Shown: in pieces, positions 17,616-25,618 of the stretch
How positions within the stretch are numbered: position 1 is the first letter of the stretch
Layout: each line of letters opens with the position of its first letter
Source of the DNA: Deltaproteobacteria bacterium
GTDB taxonomy: Bacteria; Desulfobacterota; DSM-4660; Desulfatiglandales; Desulfatiglandaceae
Length of the DNA stretch: 42,840 nucleotides
Reading direction: 5' to 3'
Assembly: GCA_018644785.1 (NCBI GenBank)
Contig: JABGPV010000009.1
Coordinates: 1-42,840, forward strand
Program-made: the position numbers and the translations under genes
The notes under the pieces: generated by a model
The model's input: the letters and a program-made list of their open reading frames with translations, nothing else
What the model was told of the DNA's origin: nothing
Databases searched by the model: none

Positions 17616-17864
17616 CTATTCCTCCTTGCCGTCGCTCATGGTTCCCACCACATCGCCCACATCGGCCTTTTCGCCTTCGTCAACCATGATGTTCTTTACG
17701 GTACCGGTGACTGGTGCGGTGATGTAGAGGGTGATCTTTTCCGTGGAGGCTTCGGCCAGGTCCTGACCCATTTCCACGCCGTCTCCAGGTTTCCGTATCC
17801 ATGAGACCATTGTCACCTGAAGCGATCCGTCTGCCGTTGAAGGCACTACAATATCGTAATCCAT
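17616..17864 (-). CDS. Stand-alone lipoyl-domain carrier protein
   Basis: An 82-residue protein that is a single biotinyl/lipoyl domain and nothing more. The modification site is Lys43 in the hairpin STEKITLYI; the second half has the typical APVTGTVKNIMVDEGEKADVGDVVG. The Thr-Glu-Lys context and the E2-like N-terminus (VPSTADGSLQVTMVSWIRKPGD) point to lipoyl rather than biotinyl modification (biotin sites are usually Met-Lys-Met). It sits four bases after lipB, so an octanoyl/lipoyl group is probably attached by that enzyme. No E1, E2 catalytic domain, E3, glycine-cleavage or sHdr genes are in the window, so its partner enzyme is unknown. It resembles an E2 arm that has become a free carrier. 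Confidence 0.88.
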   Translation of the reverse strand: MDYDIVVPSTADGSLQVTMVSWIRKPGDGVEMGQDLAEASTEKITLYITAPVTGTVKNIMVDEGEKADVGDVVGTMSDGKEE

Positions 17865-17868
17865 TTTT

Positions 17869-18621
17869 TTAATTCCTCGGTTGTTTTGATTTATATGAAA
17901 AACTTTCCGCTGTACCTGCGGGTGGAGGGTTTTTCAGCATGTTCAATGCGTTGTTCAGGGTTATTTCCCGGAAATCGAACCCGAACACGTTGCCCATGAC
18001 GTCCTTGATCGTCTCCCGGACCTGTTCGCCGGGGAGTACACGGCTCAGCATTTTCCTCATTGAGGTGACCGGCATTCGCTCGACCCCACACGGGTTGATG
18101 AGGCCGAATGGGTGTAGGTCCATATTTACGTTCAGGGAAAATCCGTGGCACGTGTAACCGTGACGTACGGCGATGCCAACCCCGCCGATTTTTTCTTCCC
18201 CGCACCAGGCGCCGGGATAACCCGCCTTTTTTTCAGATTTTATTCCGTAGCGGTTCAGTACCGAGATTTGAACGTCTTCGAGGTGGTGAAAATACTGGTT
18301 TGCGTTCTGGTCAATATCACCGAGGAAAATGAGTGGGCTGACAATGATCTGCCCCGGGGCGTGAAACGTCACGTCCCCTCCGCGGTTGACATCGATAACC
18401 TCGATTCCGAGCTCCTGGAGTTTCTCTTCCGTTGCCAGGATGTTCGAACGGCTTCCGGTCCTTCCGACGGTAAAAACAGGGTTGTTTTCCTGCACGATGA
18501 CGGTGGTGGGCAGGTCGCCCTCGATACGTTCCGTATACAGGGCCGTTTGAATGTCGAAGGCCGGCTTGTAGGGCATGATCCCAAGGTCGATCCACAGGCC
18601 TTTTCGCTTGTCCCGGGGCAT
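17869..18621 (-). CDS. lipB: Lipoyl(octanoyl) transferase LipB
   Basis: Transfers an octanoyl group from acyl carrier protein to the lysine of a lipoyl domain. About 250 residues from ATG 18621, chosen because aaggga lies five bases upstream and the result starts close to the family's WIDLGIMPYKPAF region; in-frame ATGs at 18642 and 18699 have weaker sites. Key motifs are VFTVGRTGS, VNRGGDVTFHAPGQ, the lysine in EEKIGGVGIAVRHG with CHGFSLNVN, and the cysteine in NPCGVERMPVTSM; Cys and Lys are the catalytic pair in LipB. It lies between the DUF362 and lipoyl carrier genes. LipA, which inserts sulfur to finish lipoate, is not in the window. Its place in a catabolic operon suggests it serves the adjacent carrier. 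Confidence 0.93.
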   Translation of the reverse strand: MPRDKRKGLWIDLGIMPYKPAFDIQTALYTERIEGDLPTTVIVQENNPVFTVGRTGSRSNILATEEKLQELGIEVIDVNRGGDVTFHAPGQIIVSPLIFLGDIDQNANQYFHHLEDVQISVLNRYGIKSEKKAGYPGAWCGEEKIGGVGIAVRHGYTCHGFSLNVNMDLHPFGLINPCGVERMPVTSMRKMLSRVLPGEQVRETIKDVMGNVFGFDFREITLNNALNMLKNPPPAGTAESFSYKSKQPRN

Positions 18622-18705
18622 TGTGTTCCCTTGAGTTTGCATGGTTTTCAAAATTCTTTCAAGATGCCGCAGGCCGCCTTTTGACGCGGCCTGGAGCATC
18701 TATTC

Positions 18706-20010
18706 TTATTGGCTGCACTTTTGGTACAGCGCCTGCAGATCACCGTTCAGCTGCGCGAAAATGTAGACCGGAGCACATCCGGGGTATTCCGTCACGCTTT
18801 TGGCGAGCTTTTTGGCTTCCTCGACCTTATCTTTCGACGGAAAGAGCTTCCAGCAGTCACCGGTGATAAACAGGTGTTTTCCTTCTACCCACTCGGGCTT
18901 GAAGTCGGGTACGCCACCGGCCAGGATATAGATTTCGCCGGCCTTTTCGATGAAATCTTTCACATCGACGGTGTTGTTGAAGTTGTCGAGCCCACCTCGG
19001 ATGTTTGCGAAACAGCCCGGACAGGTCTGCTGTATTACGGCGTTAATTCCGGGAATGAGCCCCACCGGATCGTTCATGGGACGTTTGAAGAAGGTCCTGA
19101 CGTCTTCCTTTGGGGCGCCCACCACGTCGATCTGGTCCAAGTCCCGCACGCCCAGGCCCTCGGTCGCCGCGATTCTGACGGCCGCTATTTCCACGGACTC
19201 GAAACCCATCACGTAGGATGTGACCGCGTCCACGGCCACGGTGTCGACGCCGGCGATCATAAGATTCATCTCTATGGGGTTTCCGGCGTGGGGTCCCTGC
19301 CCCTCCATGGCGATCAGCGCATCCACAAATGTCAGGTCTGCTTTGCGAATGCGAAGAAGATCCGCGCACTTCTGACCAATGTCGAGTCTGTGTACGTCCT
19401 GCTGTTGTCCGTTCGGATGGACGTTGGGGATGATTCCCTGCCAATTCTTGATGCCGAGGGTAACGGTTCCGGCGAGGTGTGTTTTCATCTTCGGCAGGTT
19501 GATGACCTTGTCCGCGTCCAGGAGCGGCTTAAAGACTTTTGCCTTGCGAAAAAGGCGGGCCCCCTCGATTTCCACATCCACCACTTCCTCTTCGTCAAAG
19601 AAGATGATCCTGTCGGCCCCACCCCGATTGGCTGCGGCTTTCATGCCGGAAGCGTCGAATGCGGGTCGGGCACGGCCCACGTGCTGTCCGAGGGAGGGGT
19701 TGTCTCCAACCCAGATCTCGCCGGCTTTGGAGTTTTCCTTGAGCCAGCTGACCATGGCTTCGATCATGCGCGGGTCGACCACGGAAAAGCTCTCAGGCGG
19801 CGCCAGGAAGGCCAGATTCGGCTTGATCAGGACGGTTTCTCCTTCCTTGATGATATTGTCGATGCTTCCCACGGAAAGGGCAATAGTCTCAGCTATTTTC
19901 TCTTTGAGCAATGCCACGTCTTCGTCATAGCGGACAAATTTTCCGCCTAAAAATTCCGGGTTTCCTTTCAGGGGTCCTGTTTTTACAATCGCTACTTTTG
20001 TCTTACTCAT
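18706..20010 (-). CDS. DUF362-domain protein
   Basis: A 434-residue protein with the DUF362 core: VLIKPNLAFLAPPESFSVVDPRMIEAMVSWLKE (about 63-95), WVGDNPSLGQ, LINLPKMKTHLAGTVTLGIKN-type block (here KVINLPKMKTH) and GPHAGNPIEMNLMIAGVDTVAVDAV. DUF362 proteins are widespread in anaerobes and often sit next to Fe-S or quinone enzymes, but their reaction is unknown. This one lacks a ferredoxin-type cluster; it has only a CPGC pair near the C-terminal half. ATG 20010 is clear, with ggagg five bases upstream; the frame stays open further upstream only by chance through glpT. It lies 38 bases after the GlpT-like gene and 84 bases before lipB, in the same operon. Confidence 0.85.
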   Translation of the reverse strand: MSKTKVAIVKTGPLKGNPEFLGGKFVRYDEDVALLKEKIAETIALSVGSIDNIIKEGETVLIKPNLAFLAPPESFSVVDPRMIEAMVSWLKENSKAGEIWVGDNPSLGQHVGRARPAFDASGMKAAANRGGADRIIFFDEEEVVDVEIEGARLFRKAKVFKPLLDADKVINLPKMKTHLAGTVTLGIKNWQGIIPNVHPNGQQQDVHRLDIGQKCADLLRIRKADLTFVDALIAMEGQGPHAGNPIEMNLMIAGVDTVAVDAVTSYVMGFESVEIAAVRIAATEGLGVRDLDQIDVVGAPKEDVRTFFKRPMNDPVGLIPGINAVIQQTCPGCFANIRGGLDNFNNTVDVKDFIEKAGEIYILAGGVPDFKPEWVEGKHLFITGDCWKLFPSKDKVEEAKKLAKSVTEYPGCAPVYIFAQLNGDLQALYQKCSQ

Positions 20011-20048
20011 GTTAACCTCCTTCGAATAAAGGTTTAAACGGTTGTCGA

Positions 20049-21134
20049 TTACCGGCTGCTGTTGACTAAAACGTCGTTTGCGTACAAGCAGATCTTGTTC
20101 TCGGGAAAACTTATCCATGCGTCGTCGGCCGGGATCTCGGTGCCGGGAGGCAGCTTGAGCCGGACAATATCTTCTTCGATTCTCACGGTCGCGATTCGGT
20201 AATTTCCGAATTCCTGCACCGTCTCGGTCCGGCCTTTCAGAGCACCGTCGGCGCCGGGGTCCGTGAATGAAACGAACCTGGGCCGGATCCCGAGTTTCAG
20301 GTTCGTCCTCTCTTCCGGAACAGAGACCGAAGAGGGCACGGGGAGTGAGCCCCCGGCTGTGTGAAGCTTGTCCCCGTCGAAGTCGCATTTGATGAAATTC
20401 ATGGACGGAGACCCGATAAAATATCCCACATAGGTCGTTGCGGGCTTCTCGTAAAGTTCCTGGGGTGTGCCGGCCTGGACCACCTCGCCGTTGTTCATGA
20501 CGACGATGGTGTCGGCAAAGCTCATGGCCTCGTTCTGATCATGGGTCACGTAAACCATGGTCAGACCGTAGCGTTCGTTGATGGTTTTGAGCTTTCTCCT
20601 GATATGGAATTTGAGCTGAGGGTCGATGACAGTCAGGGGTTCGTCCAGGAGCAGGGCGGAAACATCACTGCGAACAAGCCCCCGGCCCAGAGAAATCAGC
20701 TGTTTTTCGTCGGCCGCCAGCTTACGGGCGGATCTTTTCAGTTTGTCCGAGAGGTTGAGCAGTTCGGCGACTTCACGGACCCGTTTTTTGCGCTCCTTTT
20801 CCGGTACCCTCCTGCACTTGAGGGGGAAATCGAGATTTTCTTCCACGGTCATGAGGGTGTAGATCACGGGAAACTGGAAAATCTGGGCGATGTTTCGAGC
20901 CGGTGTTGAGTACTCCGTGAAGTTGACCCCGTCGAAGAGTACCCGGCCCTCGCTCGGTCGAACCAGTCCGGAGATGATATTGAGCATCGTGGTCTTGCCG
21001 CAACCGGAAGGACCCAGAAGTGCGTAGGTCCCCCCGTCTTCCCACACCATGTTCAGTTTCTTCAGCGCGTAGACAGGGTTTTCAACCGTCGGTTCGTACG
21101 TATGGGCAATATTTGAAAGTTCGATCCTGGCCAT
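20049..21134 (-). CDS. glpT: Glycerol-type ABC importer ATPase, GlpT-like, with degenerate signature
   Basis: A 361-residue ATPase of the carbohydrate-importer class with a C-terminal TOBE-like regulatory domain. Walker A is GPSGCGKT (41-48), Walker B LLLDEP (161-166) and the switch histidine is present in VTHDQNEA. The ABC signature, normally LSGGQ, reads LAADEKQ (139-145), followed by ISLGRGLVRSD. That degenerate signature together with the paired GlpS-like gene is the hallmark of GlpSTPQV glycerol importers, in which GlpT has the altered signature. It starts seven bases from the end of glpS, so the two are coupled and probably form a heterodimer. The imported compound is likely glycerol or another small polyol, but substrate choice rests with the binding protein. 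Confidence 0.88.
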   Translation of the reverse strand: MARIELSNIAHTYEPTVENPVYALKKLNMVWEDGGTYALLGPSGCGKTTMLNIISGLVRPSEGRVLFDGVNFTEYSTPARNIAQIFQFPVIYTLMTVEENLDFPLKCRRVPEKERKKRVREVAELLNLSDKLKRSARKLAADEKQLISLGRGLVRSDVSALLLDEPLTVIDPQLKFHIRRKLKTINERYGLTMVYVTHDQNEAMSFADTIVVMNNGEVVQAGTPQELYEKPATTYVGYFIGSPSMNFIKCDFDGDKLHTAGGSLPVPSSVSVPEERTNLKLGIRPRFVSFTDPGADGALKGRTETVQEFGNYRIATVRIEEDIVRLKLPPGTEIPADDAWISFPENKICLYANDVLVNSSR

Positions 21135-21140
21135 CCTGGT

Positions 21141-22220
21141 CTACCTCCCTTGCCCGGACGTTGCAGTGGGAGGACACATGAGTTCCCCATCAACAGAAAA
21201 AGCGTATATGCGGTTTTTGTCGATGCCGATCTCGACGGAGCTCCCAATAGGGTGGTGGTGAACCCCGGCCTCGTAGACGATAAAGGAACCGATCCCCCCC
21301 CGCATATGGAGGATTGTCTGGGAACCGCTGATTTCGCTGAGTTCAACCTTTCCGGTAATGTCGCCGCCAATGGTCAGGTCGGCGGCCTGTAGACCGAAAA
21401 GGTAGGGGCCGTCGGAGAGTCCCTTCAAGTGGTCCGGTACCGGAAACGTTACTTTCCCGCGCAGGCTGAGATCTCCCCCGTTGATCGAGCCTTCCAATAT
21501 GTTCATGGGCGGGTCGTTGATGATCTCAGCGCAGCGAATGGTGGAAGGAGAGTTGAAAACCTCGAGAGGAGCGCCCTGCTGGATGATGGCCCCTTCGTGC
21601 ATGACAATCAGTTCATGACCGAGCTGGATGGCCTCTTCGGGTTCAGTGGTGGTGTAGATCACGATGACGTCGTTCTGCCCCTGAAAAATGTTCAAGAACT
21701 CTTCTCTGAGCTGCTCTCTTAGCTTGTAGTCCAAATTGACCAGAGGTTCGTCGAGCAACAGGATGGGCGAGCGTTTAACCAGCGCTCGTGCCAGGGCAAC
21801 CCGCTGCTGTTGACCACCGGAAAGGGTTCGCGGTCGTCGCTTTTCAAGCTGGGAGAGCCCCACTTTAGCAAGGACTTCACGGGCCCGTTTTTTTGCTTCG
21901 TTCTTCGGAACGTGCGCGCGTTTGAGTGGGAAGGTCACATTGGCCAGCACGTTCAGATGCGGGTAATTGATGAATTGCTGGTAGACCATGGCCACCCCGC
22001 GTTTCCAGACCGGAAGGCCCATAAAGTCTTTTCCGTGCAGGGTCAGTTTCCCCTTCTCGGGGGTCTGGAGACCGGCGATGGTTCTGAGTAGGGTGGTTTT
22101 GCCCGACAGGGTCCGACCGAGAACCGTGTAAAGCTTCCCACTGTTGAACTCAAAGCTTACGTCGTCCAGGTGCGGGACGCCGTCGATTCGAATGTCAAAA
22201 TTTTTCATTAACAACGACAC
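21141..22220 (-). CDS. glpS: Glycerol-type ABC importer ATPase, GlpS-like
   Basis: A 359-residue ATPase from GTG 22220, chosen for the gagagg site eight bases upstream; the frame is open to 22283. Walker A reads GRTLSGKT (35-42) rather than GPSGSGKS, followed by the GlpS-type Q-loop stretch AMVYQQFINYP (77-87). The signature LSGGQ (133-137) and Walker B LLLDEP (154-159) are intact, but the switch-loop histidine is replaced: YTTTEPEEA stands where VTHDQEEA is usual. This complements the GlpT partner, which keeps the histidine but has lost the signature. The C-terminal TOBE-like region has DITGKVELSEISGS. It follows the GlpQ-type permease, overlapping or nearly so. Confidence 0.88.
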   Translation of the reverse strand: MSLLMKNFDIRIDGVPHLDDVSFEFNSGKLYTVLGRTLSGKTTLLRTIAGLQTPEKGKLTLHGKDFMGLPVWKRGVAMVYQQFINYPHLNVLANVTFPLKRAHVPKNEAKKRAREVLAKVGLSQLEKRRPRTLSGGQQQRVALARALVKRSPILLLDEPLVNLDYKLREQLREEFLNIFQGQNDVIVIYTTTEPEEAIQLGHELIVMHEGAIIQQGAPLEVFNSPSTIRCAEIINDPPMNILEGSINGGDLSLRGKVTFPVPDHLKGLSDGPYLFGLQAADLTIGGDITGKVELSEISGSQTILHMRGGIGSFIVYEAGVHHHPIGSSVEIGIDKNRIYAFSVDGELMCPPTATSGQGR

Positions 22221-22233
22221 GTTAACATCCTCT

Positions 22234-23079
22234 CTATCGGATAGCGCCCGCCAGATTGCCGCTGGAAAGAAAGCGTTCGACAACGAAAGCGATAATCACC
22301 AATGGCGCGACGGAAACCAAAGCTGAAGCCGAGAGGCTCCACCAGGGCGTCACGGAAGAGTTGAGTGCGACCACTGCTACCGGCAGCAGCTGCGTTTTGG
22401 TGAAGGTGAGGGTAAAAGCGAAGAAAAAATCGTTCCACCCGAATATGATGCAAAAAATGCCGCCCACCACGATTCCCGGCAGTGAATTGGGCAGGACGAC
22501 TCTCAGGAAGGCGCCTACCGGGGTGCATCCGTCAATCATCGCCATTTCATCCATTTCTTTCGGTATGTTATTGAAGAAATCGACCATGACCCATGTGGCG
22601 ATGGGCAGAAGCAGGGCCACGTAAACTAGAATCAGACCGGGGATTGAGTCGAGAAGCCCTAAAAACTGAAGCATGAGGAAAAAGGGAATCGACAGTACAA
22701 TGGGAGGCATGATTCTCTGGGAGATGAAAAAGAATGTGATATCGCTGTTCTTGATGAACCCTAATTTGTAGCTGAACCGCGCCAGACCGTAGGCTGCAAG
22801 GGTTCCGAGCACCAGACTGATCATGCTGGCGCTCAATGTGACGATGATGCTCGAAATATACGGTTGTACGATGTCGATGCCCCGTCCGCCCGATCTGACC
22901 AACACTTTCCACCCTTCGAGGGACGGTTCGTACTGGAGCCAGGGGATGTAGGTTGCACCCCCGGTGACACCATTTGCGGTCTTGAACGAAGTGGTGAGTG
23001 CCCAGAGAAAAGGGAGCGCCACAAAAGAAGACCAGAGAAGGATCGCTCCGTATTTGAGTGTGAGGTAGAGGGTTCTCAT
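22234..23079 (-). CDS. ABC importer permease, MalG/GlpQ type
   Basis: A 281-residue inner-membrane permease with six hydrophobic segments. The EAA loop that docks to the ATPases is at EMDEMAMIDGCTPVGAFLRVVLP (about 185-207), a good match to the family. The N-terminus has one segment followed by an extracytoplasmic loop with YIPWLQYEPSLEGW, as in the second permease of carbohydrate importers. It starts three bases after the end of the companion permease gene and is followed by glpS. It forms the transmembrane pore with the other permease. Confidence 0.9.
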   Translation of the reverse strand: MRTLYLTLKYGAILLWSSFVALPFLWALTTSFKTANGVTGGATYIPWLQYEPSLEGWKVLVRSGGRGIDIVQPYISSIIVTLSASMISLVLGTLAAYGLARFSYKLGFIKNSDITFFFISQRIMPPIVLSIPFFLMLQFLGLLDSIPGLILVYVALLLPIATWVMVDFFNNIPKEMDEMAMIDGCTPVGAFLRVVLPNSLPGIVVGGIFCIIFGWNDFFFAFTLTFTKTQLLPVAVVALNSSVTPWWSLSASALVSVAPLVIIAFVVERFLSSGNLAGAIR

Positions 23080-23082
23080 AGA

Positions 23083-23949
23083 TTAATCCCGTGCTAAGTT
23101 ACGCGTCAAGATCTTTGCGATGATCGTGAGGCTGATGATCATGATGACAAGGTATGTGATAGACAGTGTTGCCGAGTATCCAATCTGGTAGTCACGCATC
23201 CCTCGAATGTAAATGTAGTAACTGCTGGTTTCCGTTGCTGTCCCGGGTCCTCCTGATGTCAGGACATAGATGGTTTCCATGATCTTGGATGCCTCAATGA
23301 GTCTGATCATGATCGCTCCAATGGAGATGGGCGCCATCAGGGGGAAGGTGACACTGAAAAATGTCCTGAAAGGCCCTGCGCCGTCAATGGCAGCGGCCAT
23401 ATATGGGTCTCTCGGAAGGGACAGCAGGCCGGCCAGAAGCAGCAGGAACATGAACGGGGTCCACTGCCACGTTTCCACGAGGATGACGCTGACCATGGCC
23501 ATACCGGCGGTGGAAAGCCAGGTGATCGGCTCGAACCCGAGCAGTTGGACAATGTCGTTGGCCGGGCCCAGGGATTCGTGCAGGATGGTCCGCCAGATAA
23601 CGGACATAATGACCGGCGTTGTCATCATGGGCACCAGGAAAAGGACACGGACAAATCGTTTCATGATAACGTCGCGCCACACCAGGAGTGCCAAGCCGAA
23701 ACCGAGCGCGTACTGGAGCAGGACCGAACCCACGGCCATGAAACTGAGCCGTCTGAGTGCTTCCCAGAACCTGCCGTCCGCAAAGAGCCGTGAATAGTTC
23801 TGGCCTCCGATCCAGTCGAGTCCGGGCTTGACCACATCCCAGCTTGAAAAGCTGACCCTGATGGTGAACAGAAGCGGAAAGATGATGATTGCGACCAGGA
23901 CTATGAGCCCGGGAAGGAGAAAAATATGTTTGTGTTTCAGTCGCAGCAT
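23083..23949 (-). CDS. ABC importer permease, MalF/GlpP type
   Basis: A 288-residue inner-membrane permease with six hydrophobic segments, starting with the short cytoplasmic N-terminus MLRLKHKH and a long first helix. The EAA loop is around LPRDPYMAAAIDGAGPFRTFFSVTFPLM (about 178-205). The block IMETIYVLTSGGPGTATETSSYYIY is typical of MalF/UgpA-like subunits. It is separated from the binding-protein gene by 108 bases that hold two stem-loops, which may reduce expression of the membrane genes relative to the binding protein. Confidence 0.9.
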   Translation of the reverse strand: MLRLKHKHIFLLPGLIVLVAIIIFPLLFTIRVSFSSWDVVKPGLDWIGGQNYSRLFADGRFWEALRRLSFMAVGSVLLQYALGFGLALLVWRDVIMKRFVRVLFLVPMMTTPVIMSVIWRTILHESLGPANDIVQLLGFEPITWLSTAGMAMVSVILVETWQWTPFMFLLLLAGLLSLPRDPYMAAAIDGAGPFRTFFSVTFPLMAPISIGAIMIRLIEASKIMETIYVLTSGGPGTATETSSYYIYIRGMRDYQIGYSATLSITYLVIMIISLTIIAKILTRNLARD

Positions 23950-23968
23950 AACGCCTCTGAAAACGTCA

Positions 23969-23997
23969 GGGGGCTTTGCCTTTCAGGAAAAGCCCCC
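23969..23997 (-). terminator. Stem-loop between binding-protein and permease genes
   Basis: GGGGGCTTT (23969-23977) pairs perfectly with AAAGCCCCC (23989-23997) around an 11-base loop. A second weaker hairpin pairs ACAGGA (24013-24018) with TCCTGT (24036-24041). On the minus strand they follow the binding-protein stop codon. No strong U-run follows, so partial termination or mRNA 3'-end protection is more likely than full termination. Confidence 0.55.
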
Positions 23998-24057
23998 GTT
24001 GTGAAATTGTGAACAGGACCGCGGTGGGTCTGCGATCCTGTCCTTGGTCTATGGAAA

Positions 24058-25587
24058 TCAGCGCAGGTTGTCCTCGAGGGCAACCACGTTCTTGTAAGCG
24101 TTGCGGACCCGATCTTTACCGATACGTTTCACGATCTGCGTCCATTCTTTTGCAACACCATCAAGCGCCTTCTGGGGGGTTTCTTGACCCGCCATGGCCT
24201 TGGAAACGCCAGCTGCAAGAGAGCTCATGAACTGACCGACTCCGGGAACCCTGAGGTCGAAAACGCGGTTCTTGCTCAAATCCATGCTGGACAGGGTTTC
24301 CACATAGGTTTCGGCTGTCTTTTTATCCCATCCCAGTTTTTCGACCCAGAAACTGGCGTCGAAGTGCGTTGACCGGTAGGGATTGACGCCAAAACGGCCG
24401 ATCTGGAGATCATGCTCGGTGTTGGCCTGGTTGCTGAAAAACGCCAGAAAGTCGAACGCCATATCCTTGTTCTTGGACATCTTCGAAACGGCTGATGTCC
24501 ATCCCCAGCAAATGTAAGGAGCGCGGTTGGGCGGGGAAAACTTGTCCCATTTGCCGGTGTCGCGGTTCCACGCTTCACTGGCGCCCGGCAGCGGCGCTGC
24601 TGCGACCTTGTTGCGGATGGGGCTGTCTTTCTGCATGGCCTGAACAAAGGCGTCGTCCCAGCTGTAGCTCATGAGGACCTGGCCACCACCGAAGGAGAAA
24701 ATTTCATCACCAAGACCGAAATTGCTTCCCCCTGGGGGAAAGGCTTTTTGCGCATCCACGAAAAGCTCGAGTCCGCGCACCCATCCCGGCGTGTTGATCA
24801 GGGGTTTCATGGTTTTCAGATCAAAGAAGAAGCCGCCTTTGACATTCGGGTTCTTCGCGAACGGGGCTGCCCTGCTGATGAAGGCCGAGAACATGAGGTC
24901 GTCGCGTTTGGCAACTTCGGCGGTCCCAAAGTTCTTCTTTCCATTGCCACTCCAATCCCAGCCGGAAAAGTACTTGGCAACTGCGTTGTACTCTTCCCAT
25001 GTCTGCGGGACCCGGAGATCTTTTCCCGTATCTTTCTTATAGCGGGCCTGCATCTTGGGATCACCGAAAATGTCGGAACGGTATTTCAGATAGTGACGGT
25101 CACCGTCCACCGGGAACTGGATCATCGTGTCGCCCCATTTGGCAACATCCTGGTAGTTGAGGGTCACTTCTTTCATGGCGCCGCTGTCCAGATACTTTTG
25201 GGGAACCGGGGCCAGGTAGTTGTTCAGGTCACCGATCCAGAGTGAGCCGTAAAAGAGAACATCGTAAGCGTCCTGTTTGGTCTGGAAGGGGATCATGATC
25301 CTCTGGAACAGATCACCGAAAGGGACATGAACCACGTTGACCTTTGCGCCGGTCAGTTCTTCGAACTGCTTGGCGTGCAAAGCGGTGGGTTCGCCCATGA
25401 CCGGAACCGCATGGGTGATAATGTTGAGGGTTCTGCCGGAATAATCCTTGGCATCGATGGACTCGTAGGAACCGATTCCCGGGACATCTTTTTCAATGCC
25501 GTACTTTGAATAGTCGGCTGCCTGGGCCGAGAATCCGCCTGCGACCAGAAAAATGGTCAAAATCAAAGCTGCAAAATACCGTTTCAT
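24058..25587 (-). CDS. ABC importer solute-binding protein (glycerol/sugar type)
   Basis: A 509-residue periplasmic binding protein of the large carbohydrate class (family 1-like). The signal peptide has a hydrophobic core at about residues 6-20 and cleaves after AQA (23). Mature motifs include GRTLNIITHAVPVMGEPTALHAKQFEELTGAKVNVVHVPFGDLFQRIM, PQTWEEYNAVAKYF and FLAFFSNQANTEHDLQIGRFGVNPYR, all typical of extracellular binding proteins. The gene precedes the two permeases and the GlpS/GlpT pair, so it is the specificity subunit. Rhizobial GlpV is somewhat longer, so glycerol is plausible but not sure. A strong ribosome site (aggagga) lies six bases before ATG 25587. Confidence 0.9.
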   Translation of the reverse strand: MKRYFAALILTIFLVAGGFSAQAADYSKYGIEKDVPGIGSYESIDAKDYSGRTLNIITHAVPVMGEPTALHAKQFEELTGAKVNVVHVPFGDLFQRIMIPFQTKQDAYDVLFYGSLWIGDLNNYLAPVPQKYLDSGAMKEVTLNYQDVAKWGDTMIQFPVDGDRHYLKYRSDIFGDPKMQARYKKDTGKDLRVPQTWEEYNAVAKYFSGWDWSGNGKKNFGTAEVAKRDDLMFSAFISRAAPFAKNPNVKGGFFFDLKTMKPLINTPGWVRGLELFVDAQKAFPPGGSNFGLGDEIFSFGGGQVLMSYSWDDAFVQAMQKDSPIRNKVAAAPLPGASEAWNRDTGKWDKFSPPNRAPYICWGWTSAVSKMSKNKDMAFDFLAFFSNQANTEHDLQIGRFGVNPYRSTHFDASFWVEKLGWDKKTAETYVETLSSMDLSKNRVFDLRVPGVGQFMSSLAAGVSKAMAGQETPQKALDGVAKEWTQIVKRIGKDRVRNAYKNVVALEDNLR

Positions 25588-25618
25588 GTCTCCTCCTGTT
25601 TAAAAAAAAGGTTTTGAT

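Noticed and set aside
18709..19950. Long plus-strand open frame opposite the DUF362 gene
   Set aside because: It is a mirror frame of a gene with clear DUF362 motifs and a strong ribosome site; its translation shows no family motif.
20011..20388. N-terminal extension of the DUF362 gene to 20388
   Set aside because: It runs through the end of the GlpT-like gene, and ATG 20010 has an ideal ribosome site and a family-like N-terminus.
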